Source: Collinsella sp. (lineage in GTDB: Bacteria; Actinomycetota; Coriobacteriia; Coriobacteriales; Coriobacteriaceae). Taken from it: a stretch of DNA of 32,722 nucleotides. The notes beneath the pieces are model-generated. The model did no database searches, had not been told where the DNA came from, and was given only the letters and a program-made list of their open reading frames with translations. How positions within the stretch are numbered: position 1 is the first letter of the stretch; each line of letters opens with the position of its first letter. The translations under genes were made by a program, and so were the position numbers. Of the stretch, positions 1 through 7,092 are shown piece after piece. Location: positions 1-32,722 of the forward strand of contig JAGZQO010000023.1 in the NCBI GenBank assembly GCA_018382125.1, given 5' to 3'.

Positions 1-1
1 T

Positions 2-337
2 ATTCTCAAAAGGTATGAAGGCCGTACCAATCTCATAGAGGGACCAGATTTCCTGTTAGACCAGCAGACCTACACGCTTTATATTCATAATACCTCTGTG
101 GTGCTTCCAAAAAATCAGGGAAAACTGTTGGTCGCTCTTTTGTCCGGCGGCGATGCTCTGGTCACGACGGAGCAGCTTTGCATGGCACTATGGGGAACCA
201 CGGAATACATAGATGAAAATGCCTTGCAGGTTAACCTAACCCGGCTGAAAAAAACGATGTCCGCCCTTGAAATGAAGCAGCGAATCGTTGCAGTTCGAGG
301 AATGGGCTACCGTTTGGAAGCGGAGGTGTCTCTATGA
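2..337 (+). CDS. Response regulator, OmpR/PhoB family, C-terminal part (5' end outside window)
   Basis: The open frame runs from the window edge, so only the C-terminal part of the protein is present. It ends in an OmpR-type winged-helix DNA-binding domain: a segment like LLVALLSGGDALVTTEQLC, then ENALQVNLTRLKK as the recognition-helix region, then the GMGYRLE wing typical of the family. The N-terminal receiver domain with its phospho-Asp lies upstream of the window. The TGA stop overlaps the ATG of the kinase gene by 4 nt (ATGA), so the two form a translationally coupled two-component operon. The partner kinase resembles the BceS type, so regulation of a peptide-antibiotic or cell-envelope resistance operon is likely by family. 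Base composition is more AT-rich than the chromosome to the right, suggesting acquisition from a Clostridia-type donor. An in-frame GTG at 98 is not a credible start. Confidence 0.85.
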   Translation: MLKRYEGRTNLIEGPDFLLDQQTYTLYIHNTSVVLPKNQGKLLVALLSGGDALVTTEQLCMALWGTTEYIDENALQVNLTRLKKTMSALEMKQRIVAVRGMGYRLEAEVSL

Positions 338-1359
338 AGCAGCTTTGGCACATGATAGAACGGTACTACCCCTGGCTTCTGTTGCTGCTGGGCGTGGATT
401 GCTTTTGCGCTGTCATTCTTTGGATTTCTGACATTCAGGTATTTCAAACCTTGATCGGGTTAGTAGTTCTGACGAGCATCCTTTTGTTTTCAGCGATTCT
501 GTTTGTACTAAACAAGAGGGAGAACACCCACATGGAACTGTTCCGAGATTTCCTCAGTGATCCTACCATCTGCAATGAAGAACGGCTGCTCAGTGCCATT
601 AGTCAGAAAGAAGGAGAATCTGTCCGATTTTTGGCTTCGGTTTTACGGGAATACAAAAACGAGAGTAACAATATGGCGGATGCCCTACGGGACTATGAAG
701 AATACGTGGAGGGCTGGGCACATGAAGCGAAAACGCCCCTATCGTTGCTGACCATGCTCTTGGATAACCGGAACGATGAAATCTCTCCTTCCCTGCAAGC
801 AAAGCTGGATTATGTCCGCAGTCAGCTTCAGGAGGATGTCACGCAGATGCTGTACTATGCCCGGTTGAAGAGCAGTACAAAGGATTACCGATTTGAGGAT
901 GTCAATTTGAATGACTGCTTGGGTGAAGTTCTGGAGGACTATGCCCCACTTCTTGAAGAGAAGCATTTTGTCATTCTCAACAAACTGCAATCTGAAACAG
1001 TCTATACAGACCGTAGAGGACTTCAGTTTATGTTGGGACAAATCGTTAGCAATGCCATCAAATATAGCAGCGATAGTCCCATGCTTACAATTTCCGTGAT
1101 ACATTCGGAGACTGCAGATATCCTTTCTGTTGAAGATAACGGCATTGGCGTAAAAAAATATAATCTGCCGTACATTTTTCAAAAGGGCTTTACCGGGGAT
1201 TCTACTGACAGCAGAAAGAAGGCTACCGGTATGGGACTTTACCTGGTTAAGAAGATGGCCGACGATCTAAATCTTCATCTGGAAGCAGCTTCCCAGTGGG
1301 GAAAGAGCTTCAAGATTGTCATCTTCTTTCCTAAATTGAGATCCAACGGAGGGAAATAA
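334..1359 (+). CDS. BceS-like intramembrane-sensing sensor histidine kinase
   Basis: Membrane histidine kinase that would phosphorylate the response regulator encoded just upstream. Two hydrophobic segments at about residues 13-32 and 37-59 are separated by only a few residues, so there is almost no extracellular sensor. That is the hallmark of intramembrane-sensing kinases such as BceS, which read the state of a partner ABC transporter. The H-box is EGWAHEAKTPL with the phospho-acceptor His near residue 130. The N-box is NAIKYS with Asn near 240, followed by DNGIGV and GMGLYLV of the ATP-binding domain. At 341 residues the length is normal for the group. No BceAB-type transporter follows in this window; instead there is a terminator and a small gene on the other strand, so the cognate transporter must lie upstream or be absent. 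Composition is AT-rich relative to the main chromosome. Confidence 0.9.
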   Translation: MKQLWHMIERYYPWLLLLLGVDCFCAVILWISDIQVFQTLIGLVVLTSILLFSAILFVLNKRENTHMELFRDFLSDPTICNEERLLSAISQKEGESVRFLASVLREYKNESNNMADALRDYEEYVEGWAHEAKTPLSLLTMLLDNRNDEISPSLQAKLDYVRSQLQEDVTQMLYYARLKSSTKDYRFEDVNLNDCLGEVLEDYAPLLEEKHFVILNKLQSETVYTDRRGLQFMLGQIVSNAIKYSSDSPMLTISVIHSETADILSVEDNGIGVKKYNLPYIFQKGFTGDSTDSRKKATGMGLYLVKKMADDLNLHLEAASQWGKSFKIVIFFPKLRSNGGK

Positions 1360-1368
1360 TATAAACAG

Positions 1369-1399
1369 AAAAACGCCCGCAGGATTTTCTCCTGCGGGC
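1369..1399 (-). terminator. Rho-independent terminator of the 82-residue gene
   Basis: Perfect 10-bp stem (GCCCGCAGGA at 1375-1384 pairing with 1390-1399) with a TTTTC loop. On the minus strand it is followed by CGTTTTTCTG, a proper T-tract, so it ends the minus-strand gene at 1409-1657. It may also stop the converging two-component operon, though the plus-strand side lacks a T-run. Confidence 0.85.
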
Positions 1400-1408
1400 A
1401 GCGTGTTG

Positions 1409-1657
1409 TCAGCTATCCCAAGGCTTGTATTCTGTTACAGTTTTCAAATAGGTTTCGGGATCGCCGTTCAAGATAAGGTCTGCATACTCCAAAGGAGCGT
1501 TGTAGATCAAATAATCCAGCTCTGACCGCTGATACATATTGTCAGCAATCTCGTTCTCAACGACGATAGTGTCAATCGCAATCATACTGCCGTCGCTGAA
1601 TTTCACTTCCACACAGCAATTATCCATATTGTAGGCACAAGATATTAAGGTTTTCAT
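1409..1657 (-). CDS. Small conserved protein, DUF6061-like
   Basis: An 82-residue acidic protein with no signal peptide or membrane segment. The start is supported by GGAGG 7 nt upstream of the ATG. From memory the pattern (a short N-terminal strand, VEVKFSDGSMIAIDT, then VENEIADNMYQRSELDYLIYN and a terminal Trp) resembles small Clostridia proteins grouped as DUF6061, which often sit in mobile or accessory regions. Function is unknown. It has its own terminator immediately downstream and an inverted repeat just upstream of its promoter region. Its AT-rich composition matches the two-component genes to the left, so it likely belongs to the same acquired block. The family assignment is by recall only. 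Confidence 0.65.
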   Translation of the reverse strand: MKTLISCAYNMDNCCVEVKFSDGSMIAIDTIVVENEIADNMYQRSELDYLIYNAPLEYADLILNGDPETYLKTVTEYKPWDS

Positions 1658-1690
1658 GGTATGTCCTCCATAATTCGTAATATAAAGCGA

Positions 1691-1730
1691 AAATCCCGTC
1701 TGACTTCCTGTTAGAAATCAGACGGGATTT
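1691..1730. terminator. Strong 13-bp inverted repeat, probable terminator
   Basis: AAATCCCGTCTGA (1691-1703) pairs perfectly with TCAGACGGGATTT (1718-1730) around a 14-nt loop. The A-rich and T-rich stem ends would give U-rich tails in both directions, so it could act bidirectionally. It lies between the 82-residue gene and the broken gene at the edge of the AT-rich block. Confidence 0.6.
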
Positions 1731-1759
1731 GTCCGTATGCACCCCGGAAACCGTCAGCT

Positions 1760-1795
1760 AACAGTTGATAAGTAAATTAGTTCCTTATCACTGTT
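1760..1795. repeat. Imperfect inverted repeat at the composition boundary
   Basis: AACAGTTGATAAG (1760-1772) is the inverted complement of CTTATCACTGTT (1784-1795) except for one extra T. It straddles the point where AT-rich sequence meets the Coriobacterial pseudogene, overlapping the last codons of that reading frame. It is a candidate end or attachment site of an acquired element, or a simple terminator. No integrase is visible in the window. Confidence 0.4.
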
Positions 1796-2331
1796 AAGCC
1801 AAGACATTGGATCGCCTTTCGGGCAAGGGCCAGACCGTCGCATCTGGTAATGGAATTAAAGAACTGTTTTAGCCTCTCGGTCGAGGTGAGCGCGAAACGC
1901 TCGTTATAAGAGGTGGAAGAGCCGGTTCCAAGGGAGTAAGCGCTGCACAGTTCAAAGTAGTACTCCACTAGTTCGCGAAAAGAAAGATAGGTGGCGGCCT
2001 GAAGTGCGCAAAGCTTAACGCCAACAATGAAGATGCCATCTTTGAGCTCTATAAAGCGTGAGTTCGAGAATCGTTTTGAAGAAACGTGGCACTGACAGTT
2101 CATTGCATAGCGCGCATTCCTGCGATCAAACACCATCACCTCGAGGGAATCATTTGCGTCGAGGGAAACATCATGTTTGGTGAGTCATTCTGTGGCTGCG
2201 TCAAGGAGCGTTCCGGTGGGACATGATCCGTAAATCGCGGCAGGACTACAGGATTCGATGCCTTTCGCAGACACCGAATGCGCGGCCTGGTAGACCGCTT
2301 TTGCAGTGGTATGTGACAATACGATACTCAT
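1777..2331 (-). pseudogene. Broken Coriobacterial hypothetical gene (internal stop, truncated 3' end)
   Basis: Reading the minus strand from an ATG at 2331 gives 48 codons beginning MSIVLSHTTAKAVYQ, then an in-frame TGA at 2187-2185. The same frame then continues without interruption to 1777. The downstream part (FDRRNARYAMNCQCHV, then LSFRELVEYYFELCSAYSLG, then RFALTSTERLKQFF) resembles a family I recall as common in Collinsella and Olsenella: hypothetical proteins with an ILSHTTAL-type N-terminus and a nuclease-like C-terminal half. The usual C-terminal half is missing here; the frame runs out in AT-rich sequence shortly after KAIQCL. One nonsense mutation plus truncation makes a functional product unlikely. 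The family identity is from memory and uncertain, but the continuous frame across the stop is read directly. Confidence 0.55.
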
Positions 2332-2682
2332 GGTATATATCGTGTCAGCTAATGCCGTGTTGATGGCACTGAGTGGAAAAGCCGTTTTAGAGGTCTAACC
2401 AAATGCTGTCCAAAAGCTTGACGCAATTATGAGTTGGTATGCCCTAAATAAAAGTTTTCGCAGCTTAGCTATAGCATATAAATACTCAATTGCTGCACAT
2501 TTGATATCGATGTATCACCATCCGACAACGAATTGCGTGTTGGGAATTGGTCGAAATCGTTCAAAATGAGGGTTCAGAATTTGTGATGGCAGATCTATCT
2601 GTGGAACGTAGGGCGGCCCCGCTGCGGGGTTTCCCGCTGCGAGGCCGCTCGTGATCTACGTCGGAGTTTGTCGTAGACGTTT
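2332..2682. other. Non-coding stretch, nothing recognisable
   Basis: About 350 nt between the broken gene and the exonuclease. It is moderately AT-rich around 2440-2520 and has no convincing reading frame with a ribosome binding site. A compact GC-rich snap-back (CCCCG, ctg, CGGGG near 2616-2628) just downstream of the exonuclease stop could end that transcript, but it lacks a clear T-tract. Confidence 0.5.
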
Positions 2683-3651
2683 CTACTTGGCAAACAGGTT
2701 CTTGAGGTTGAACTCGGCCTGAACCGTGCGGAGCATGAGGTCGGTGTCGTCGAGGCCCAGGTGCTGCTCGTTGGCGTCGGCGGCGAGGGTGCCACGGCGG
2801 CGCGCCCAGTTCTCGAGCGCGGCGGGCGCGGACTCGCGGGGGAGCGAGCGGACGTCGGCATCCAGGCTGCGGCAGATCTGGCGCGAGTCGATGACGATGA
2901 TCTTGCCGGCGCGGCGTGCCTCGGCGTAACCGTCCAGGTGGATCTTGAACCAACTGTCTTCGAACGCGGCGTTATGCGCCATGTACGGGTACTTCTTCAT
3001 AAGTTTGAGCAGCTGCTTCTGCAGTTCCTTGTTCTCGCGGAATGGTTTTTTGCCGTCGATGTCGTCCCAGGTAATGTGATGGATGTTCGATAGCGGCACA
3101 TCCTCGCCGCGGTAGATGTCGGGCAGGCCGCAGTAGTGTGCCTCGGCGTCATGCGGGACGGCGTCGCTGGTGAGCTCCATGATCTCCCAGCCCACGTTGA
3201 TGATATAGCCGCGCTCGGGTGCACGGCCGGTGGTCTCGATGTCGATACCGAGCACGGTGCCCTGGATGGGCTTGCGGGCGTAGGCCACGCCGAGCGCGTC
3301 GCGGTCGCCGCGGATCTCGCGCATGACGGACGCGGCGGTGCGCTTTTGCATCTTGCCGATGGCGGCGCAGGTGTCGGCGTCGGACAGACCGCGCGAAAGC
3401 GTCGCGGGCGTCACGTTGCGCAGGCGCGCCTCGCCAATCTGGTCGCACAGGTCGCGGTTGCGGTCAGCCAGGTCGCGCACGGTGGCAAAGTCGAAGCTGG
3501 GGTCGCCCTCGGCGGTAAAGTACTCGGTTTCGAGCACCTTAAGGGCCTCTTCGCCCTTCTGGCGCTCGGACTCCATGGCGCCATGATCGCCATAGATAAA
3601 CATGGGAATAAACGGCTGACGCTCGTATTCGAGTGCTTGTGAAACGTTCAT
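2683..3651 (-). CDS. DnaQ-like 3'-5' exonuclease (DEDDh family)
   Basis: A 322-residue protein whose C-terminal two thirds is an RNase-H-fold exonuclease. ExoI is GIDIETTG with metal ligands D137 and E139. ExoII is the HNAAFED region (H226 to D232). ExoIII is HLGLDD with H297 and D302, the DEDDh signature. Such domains remove nucleotides from 3' ends of DNA or RNA using two metal ions. The first ~125 residues are charged and helical and I do not recognise them; they may give substrate or partner specificity. The start is supported by AAGGAG 7 nt upstream of ATG 3651. It is transcribed divergently from the metal exporter. It could be a proofreading-type or an RNA-trimming enzyme; the sequence does not decide. 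Confidence 0.85.
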   Translation of the reverse strand: MNVSQALEYERQPFIPMFIYGDHGAMESERQKGEEALKVLETEYFTAEGDPSFDFATVRDLADRNRDLCDQIGEARLRNVTPATLSRGLSDADTCAAIGKMQKRTAASVMREIRGDRDALGVAYARKPIQGTVLGIDIETTGRAPERGYIINVGWEIMELTSDAVPHDAEAHYCGLPDIYRGEDVPLSNIHHITWDDIDGKKPFRENKELQKQLLKLMKKYPYMAHNAAFEDSWFKIHLDGYAEARRAGKIIVIDSRQICRSLDADVRSLPRESAPAALENWARRRGTLAADANEQHLGLDDTDLMLRTVQAEFNLKNLFAK

Positions 3652-3733
3652 ATAACTGCTCCTTGGACGGGCCGCACCGCGCGGCTCGGGTTCATTGAGA
3701 TATGGCGAGATGATAGTTTACCATGGGCAACTA

Positions 3734-3791
3734 TTGGCATCGCGCCTAGGACAACTACAATACCCTAGTTGTCCGCTAGGACTTTTACAAT
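3734..3791 (+). promoter_or_regulatory. Promoter with palindromic operator and two direct repeats upstream of the metal exporter
   Basis: TTGGCA at 3734-3739, a 16-nt spacer and TACAAT at 3756-3761 form a good sigma-70 promoter. Overlapping it, CCTAGGACAACTA (3745-3757) is repeated in inverted form as TAGTTGTCC-gc-TAGG (3766-3780). In addition CTAGGAC with TACAAT 3 nt later occurs twice in direct orientation, at 3746-3761 and 3776-3791, exactly 30 bp apart. TAGGAC-type half sites recall DtxR/MntR-family metal regulators, which would suit a metal exporter; that assignment is inference. Confidence 0.6.
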
Positions 3792-3823
3792 GCTGCCGAA
3801 AGACATGAAAGGTTCCATCCGTC

Positions 3824-4912
3824 ATGGATTTGCTGATTGATATTCTGCTCGACGCCGGCAAGGACACGCTCTCGCTGGCGCCGTTTTTGTTGGTGACGTA
3901 TCTTGCTCTCGAGACACTTGAGCACGTCGCGGGTGACAGCGTTAACGGCGCCATCAAGCGCGCTGGTGCCGCGGGCCCCGTGGTTGGCTCGTTACTGGGC
4001 ATGGTGCCGCAGTGCGGCTTTTCGGCAATGGCGGCCACGCTGTACGCCGGTCGCGTCGTGACGCTGGGCACCTTGGTGGCGGTGTTCCTTTCGACCTCCG
4101 ATGAGATGCTGCCGCTGCTACTTGCCGAGCAGGTTCCCGTGCAGACCATGGCGATGCTTTTGGCTTCGAAGGCACTGATCGCGCTGGTCACGGGCTTTAT
4201 CGTGGACGCGGCCATTCGCGGCCTGCGTCGTAACGCTCGCGCGCATGCGGCGATTCGCCGTACCGTGCTGGGGACCGCTTCCAATCCGGCTCATGTGAAC
4301 TGCGCGCACGACGACCATACCGGGGGCGACATCATTGATGAAGTGGCCGAGGCGGGCGTGAGCGCCGATCACATCCATGAGCTGTGCGAGCGCGACCATT
4401 GCGGTTGCGATGAAGACGAGGACGAGTACGAACACGGACATGGACACGATCACGGTCATGGGGGCGAGCATGAACACCATGATGGCCACGGTCACTCCCA
4501 CTCTCACGAGAGCGCGCCCCTCCTGTCGATTATTCGCAGCGCCATCTCGCACACCGTGCAGGTATCGGTATTCATTTTTCTGGTGACGCTGATTCTGGTC
4601 GCCGTGCTCGAGACCTTCGGCGAGTCCGCGATCGAGCAGTTCCTGCGTGGCAACGAGACGCTCGCCGTCCTGGGTTCGGCGCTTGTCGGCCTGATCCCCA
4701 ACTGCTCGGCCAGCGTCGTCATCACACAACTGTACCTGGAGGGCGCGCTACAGCTGGCGCCGATGCTCGCCGGCACGCTCATCTCTGCCGGTGTGGGCTA
4801 CCTGGTGCTGTTCCGCACCAACCGCAGCGCCCGCGAAAACGTCCTGTTCCTGATCATGATGTACGTCATCGGTGCCGGCTGGGGCCTCATCCTCTCCGCC
4901 GTTGGCCTTTAA
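3824..4912 (+). CDS. Putative heavy-metal/manganese exporter, ArsP_2-type (about 10 TM)
   Basis: A 362-residue polytopic membrane protein. Two homologous membrane halves each carry a polar GLxPxC-type motif: LGMVPQCGFSAMAATLY near residues 57-73, and VGLIPNCSASVVITQLY near 288-304. This is the pattern of the PF11449 family (putative arsenic or manganese efflux). The halves are joined by a cytoplasmic linker (about residues 140-230) very rich in His, Asp and Glu, with runs such as HGHGHDHGHGGEHEHHDGHG, which would bind divalent metals. AAAGG about 11 nt before ATG 3824 serves as ribosome binding site. The promoter just upstream has a palindromic operator and is probably metal-controlled. The ion is not determined by sequence; Mn, Zn or Fe fit the His-rich loop better than arsenite. 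Confidence 0.75.
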   Translation: MDLLIDILLDAGKDTLSLAPFLLVTYLALETLEHVAGDSVNGAIKRAGAAGPVVGSLLGMVPQCGFSAMAATLYAGRVVTLGTLVAVFLSTSDEMLPLLLAEQVPVQTMAMLLASKALIALVTGFIVDAAIRGLRRNARAHAAIRRTVLGTASNPAHVNCAHDDHTGGDIIDEVAEAGVSADHIHELCERDHCGCDEDEDEYEHGHGHDHGHGGEHEHHDGHGHSHSHESAPLLSIIRSAISHTVQVSVFIFLVTLILVAVLETFGESAIEQFLRGNETLAVLGSALVGLIPNCSASVVITQLYLEGALQLAPMLAGTLISAGVGYLVLFRTNRSARENVLFLIMMYVIGAGWGLILSAVGL

Positions 4913-5013
4913 GTAGATTATTGGGACATGTCTTACGATCTACCCCTGTGACCAGGGCATTTCCGCTGCCAAAACAAAAGGGTAGATTTCCGGGCATGTC
5001 CCGAAAATCTACC
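4913..5013. repeat. Pair of related palindromic elements (GTAGAT...GGGACATGTC...ATCTAC)
   Basis: Copy A (4913-4943) has GTAGAT and ATCTAC ends around a GGGACATGTC core. Copy B (4981-5013) has a 9-bp stem GGTAGATTT / AAATCTACC around a GGGCATGTCCC core. The copies are about 37 nt apart and lie between convergent genes, so the pair may end both transcripts. They look like REP-type dispersed intergenic palindromes. Confidence 0.6.
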
Positions 5014-5017
5014 TTGG

Positions 5018-5500
5018 TTAGCGCAGCAGCTCGGTGAGGTTGCGCTTAAAGCGGGCCCGGTCTTCGCTGGTAAATGCCGCCGGACCGCGAGTGCGACCGC
5101 CGGCGCGGCGCACCTTCTTTTCCTCGTGGCGAATAAACAGTTGCATGTCGATGGTCGCCTTATCGTAGACGCGCCCGCGCACGCCGATGGCGGCGGCATC
5201 GCGCCCGAGCACCATGCTCGCCAAGCCAATGTCCTGCGTCACGACTACGTCGCCCGCCTGCAGGCGTTCGACAATGGCAAAGTCGGCGCTGTCGACGCCC
5301 ACGCTCACATCGAGCGTCGTGACCCAAAATCCGCGTCGCGCATGCTCGACGTCGCGCGGATCGTTGCGGCGAATGTGGCGTTCCAGGTTCTGCGTGCTGT
5401 TGCCGGCGATAACGACGGCAACGCCCGCCCGCCGCGCGCAGTCAATCGACTCGCGCGTGACCGGGCAGGCGTCTGCATCAATAAAGAGCGTTCGCGGCAT
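5018..5500 (-). CDS. UPF0178 (YaiI/YqxD, DUF188) family protein
   Basis: A 160-residue soluble protein starting MPRTLFIDADACP, the signature of the DUF188/UPF0178 family. The central motif DVSVGVDSADFAI and the VVTQDIGLAS segment place conserved acidic residues as in PIN-like folds, so a metal-dependent nuclease-like activity has been suggested for the family; the function is not established. The C-terminus is basic (RTRGPAAFTSEDRARFKRNLTELL) and matches the family end, so the gene is full length. Its ATG directly follows the TAG of the DUF308 gene on the same strand with no gap, so the two are co-translated. Stops close to the palindromic pair at 4913-5013. Confidence 0.9.
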   Translation of the reverse strand: MPRTLFIDADACPVTRESIDCARRAGVAVVIAGNSTQNLERHIRRNDPRDVEHARRGFWVTTLDVSVGVDSADFAIVERLQAGDVVVTQDIGLASMVLGRDAAAIGVRGRVYDKATIDMQLFIRHEEKKVRRAGGRTRGPAAFTSEDRARFKRNLTELLR

Positions 5501-6103
5501 CTAGTGCACCAGTTTGCCAAATTGAATAGCGCGAACAATCAGCGTTACGCCAAACACCAGCAGTGCGGCGCCGCTAAAGATGACGAGCATCTCGGCCGAC
5601 CACAGCGGATAGATAAACACGAACACGCCGGCGATGATGGAGAGTGCGCCGCTCAGGATGGCGAGGGCACGGTTGGACGAAAGCTCGGACTCCAGAATGG
5701 ACATGACACCTTCGACGATCCAGCCAAAGCCGGCCACGATAACCACCATCGTGGTGAGCGTCGCGGTCGAGAAGGCCTGGTTGCGCAGGATTATGACGCC
5801 GCCCAAGATAATGAGTAGGTTGGAGATGATGCTCGTCACGCGCCAGCCGGTGGGCAGCAGTGGCTCGAAAACAGCGGTAAACAGCCTGATCGCGGCCGTG
5901 ATCACAAAGTAGAAGCCCAAGACGGTCGTTAGGAAGACGAGGGACTTGGCAGGCGCAAACAGCAGTGCGATGCCGGCGACGAGCGCCAAGACGCCCGTGA
6001 TGGCGTAAATCCAGCGCACGGCCTTGACGGCCTTGCCTGCCATGCTTTTCTCGTCAAATCCAAACTGGCTCGATTTTTGGTCATCATTCTTAAAGATGCC
6101 CAT
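5501..6103 (-). CDS. DUF308/HdeD-family membrane protein
   Basis: A 200-residue protein with a short charged N-terminus and about six hydrophobic segments (roughly residues 32-50, 54-75, 88-108, 112-134, 144-164 and 168-190), some with Gly-rich faces such as GVLALVAGIALLFAP and ALSIIAGVFVFIYP. This is the two-helix repeat layout of the HdeD/DUF308 family. HdeD is linked to acid resistance in E. coli, but the family in Actinobacteria has no known role. AAAGGAG 5 nt upstream of ATG 6103 supports the start. First gene of a two-gene unit with the UPF0178 gene. Confidence 0.85.
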   Translation of the reverse strand: MGIFKNDDQKSSQFGFDEKSMAGKAVKAVRWIYAITGVLALVAGIALLFAPAKSLVFLTTVLGFYFVITAAIRLFTAVFEPLLPTGWRVTSIISNLLIILGGVIILRNQAFSTATLTTMVVIVAGFGWIVEGVMSILESELSSNRALAILSGALSIIAGVFVFIYPLWSAEMLVIFSGAALLVFGVTLIVRAIQFGKLVH

Positions 6104-6291
6104 AATGTCTCCTTTCCGTGCGGCGTAAGCCTTGATCGTTACAACCAGTATCGCCTAAAGGCGCTGGCGTATGGGTCGGGGAGGGCGAAACGTAACCCAA
6201 AGGTCCCGAATTGTTCCCGTTGTTCCCCACGTCGCGATTTTCTATTCAACAGGTGTAGAACATTGCAGCCCTGTTCGTTATTGCCTACGTT

Positions 6292-6310
6292 TTAGGTTAG
6301 ATTTTCCTAA
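6292..6310 (+). promoter_or_regulatory. DtxR/IdeR-like metal box upstream of nitroreductase
   Basis: The 19-nt sequence TTAGGTTAGATTTTCCTAA matches the classical DtxR/IdeR iron box (TTAGGTTAGCCTAACCTAA) at 15 of 19 positions, with the whole left half site and the outer CCTAA of the right half intact. It ends 28 bp before the nitroreductase ATG, where a bound repressor would block transcription. Match counted by eye; binding is inferred. Confidence 0.5.
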
Positions 6311-6338
6311 GGACAATTGGCTTGTATTGGGGGTCCCT

Positions 6339-7010
6339 ATGAACGAAGCAGTTCCCGAGGCACCGTCGAGTGTCGAATCGATGGCAAAGCAAGGTTGCGA
6401 AAAGCTCGGCTTGAACGCGTTTGATGCGTTGGTTCGCCGCGCCCGTACGTGCCGTCGCTTTGACGAGTCCATGCGCGTGCCGCGTGAGTTTTTGCTCGAG
6501 CTGGCAGAGCTGGCTCACCTGACTCCCTGCGGCGCCAATGCTCAGCGTCTGCGTTTTCATGTGGTGAGCGGTGCCGTGGATTGCGCGCGCGTATTTGATG
6601 AGCTTGCATGGGCCGGTGCGCTTAAGGATTGGCCGGGTCCTGCCGAGGGTGAGCGCCCGACCGGCTACATCGCGATTTTGGCTGAGCGCGCCGTTCCGGG
6701 CAAGCCAGCCGCTCCCATTACCGAGGTCGACACGGGCATTGCCGCGCAGACGATGATGCTCGCCGCCCGCAGCGCCACGCCCGAGGTGGCAGCCTGTATG
6801 TTCAAGGCCTTTACGCCCCGCGCGATCGATGCCATGGGGCTCGATAACGACAAATATGAGCTCAAGCTGATCATGGCGTTTGGCGTTCCGGCCGAGACTC
6901 AAGTTATCGATGCGATCGATTCCAACCCCGACGGCTCTATTAATTACTGGCGTGACGAGGCGCAGGTGCACCACGTACCTAAGCGTTCGCTCGCTGACGT
7001 GCTGGTGTAG
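6339..7010 (+). CDS. Nitroreductase-family flavoprotein
   Basis: A 223-residue FMN-dependent oxidoreductase of the nitroreductase fold. The N-terminal pattern RRARTCRRFDE gives the FMN-phosphate-binding Arg cluster, followed by LTPCGANAQRLRFHVV, the equivalent of the usual PSxxNxQPWxF motif. A mid-protein DTGIAAQTMMLAA helix and C-terminal KLIMAFGVP are also typical. I start at ATG 6339 (GGGGG 5 nt upstream) because the family N-terminus begins soon after; an in-frame ATG at 6171 adds 56 residues with no family resemblance. A DtxR-like box sits just upstream, so expression may follow iron or manganese supply. The electron acceptor cannot be told from sequence. Confidence 0.85.
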   Translation: MNEAVPEAPSSVESMAKQGCEKLGLNAFDALVRRARTCRRFDESMRVPREFLLELAELAHLTPCGANAQRLRFHVVSGAVDCARVFDELAWAGALKDWPGPAEGERPTGYIAILAERAVPGKPAAPITEVDTGIAAQTMMLAARSATPEVAACMFKAFTPRAIDAMGLDNDKYELKLIMAFGVPAETQVIDAIDSNPDGSINYWRDEAQVHHVPKRSLADVLV

Positions 7011-7042
7011 CTGAGCGTCATCGCGGCGTGATCAGACGGTAA

Positions 7043-7077
7043 ACCACCACAAAGGTGCCTGTCCCCTTTGTGGTGGT
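7043..7077. repeat. 13-bp intergenic palindrome
   Basis: ACCACCACAAAGG (7043-7055) pairs perfectly with CCTTTGTGGTGGT (7065-7077) around a TGCCTGTCC loop. It lies between the nitroreductase and the first phosphatase. Hairpins with this loop wording recur between genes in Coriobacteria as far as I recall. It has no T-tract but may slow or end transcription. Confidence 0.6.
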
Positions 7078-7092
7078 ACGAGGGGAGGGTGT

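Noticed and set aside
6171..6338. Longer N-terminus for the nitroreductase
   Set aside because: The extra 56 residues show no family match and overlap the DtxR-like box and likely promoter.
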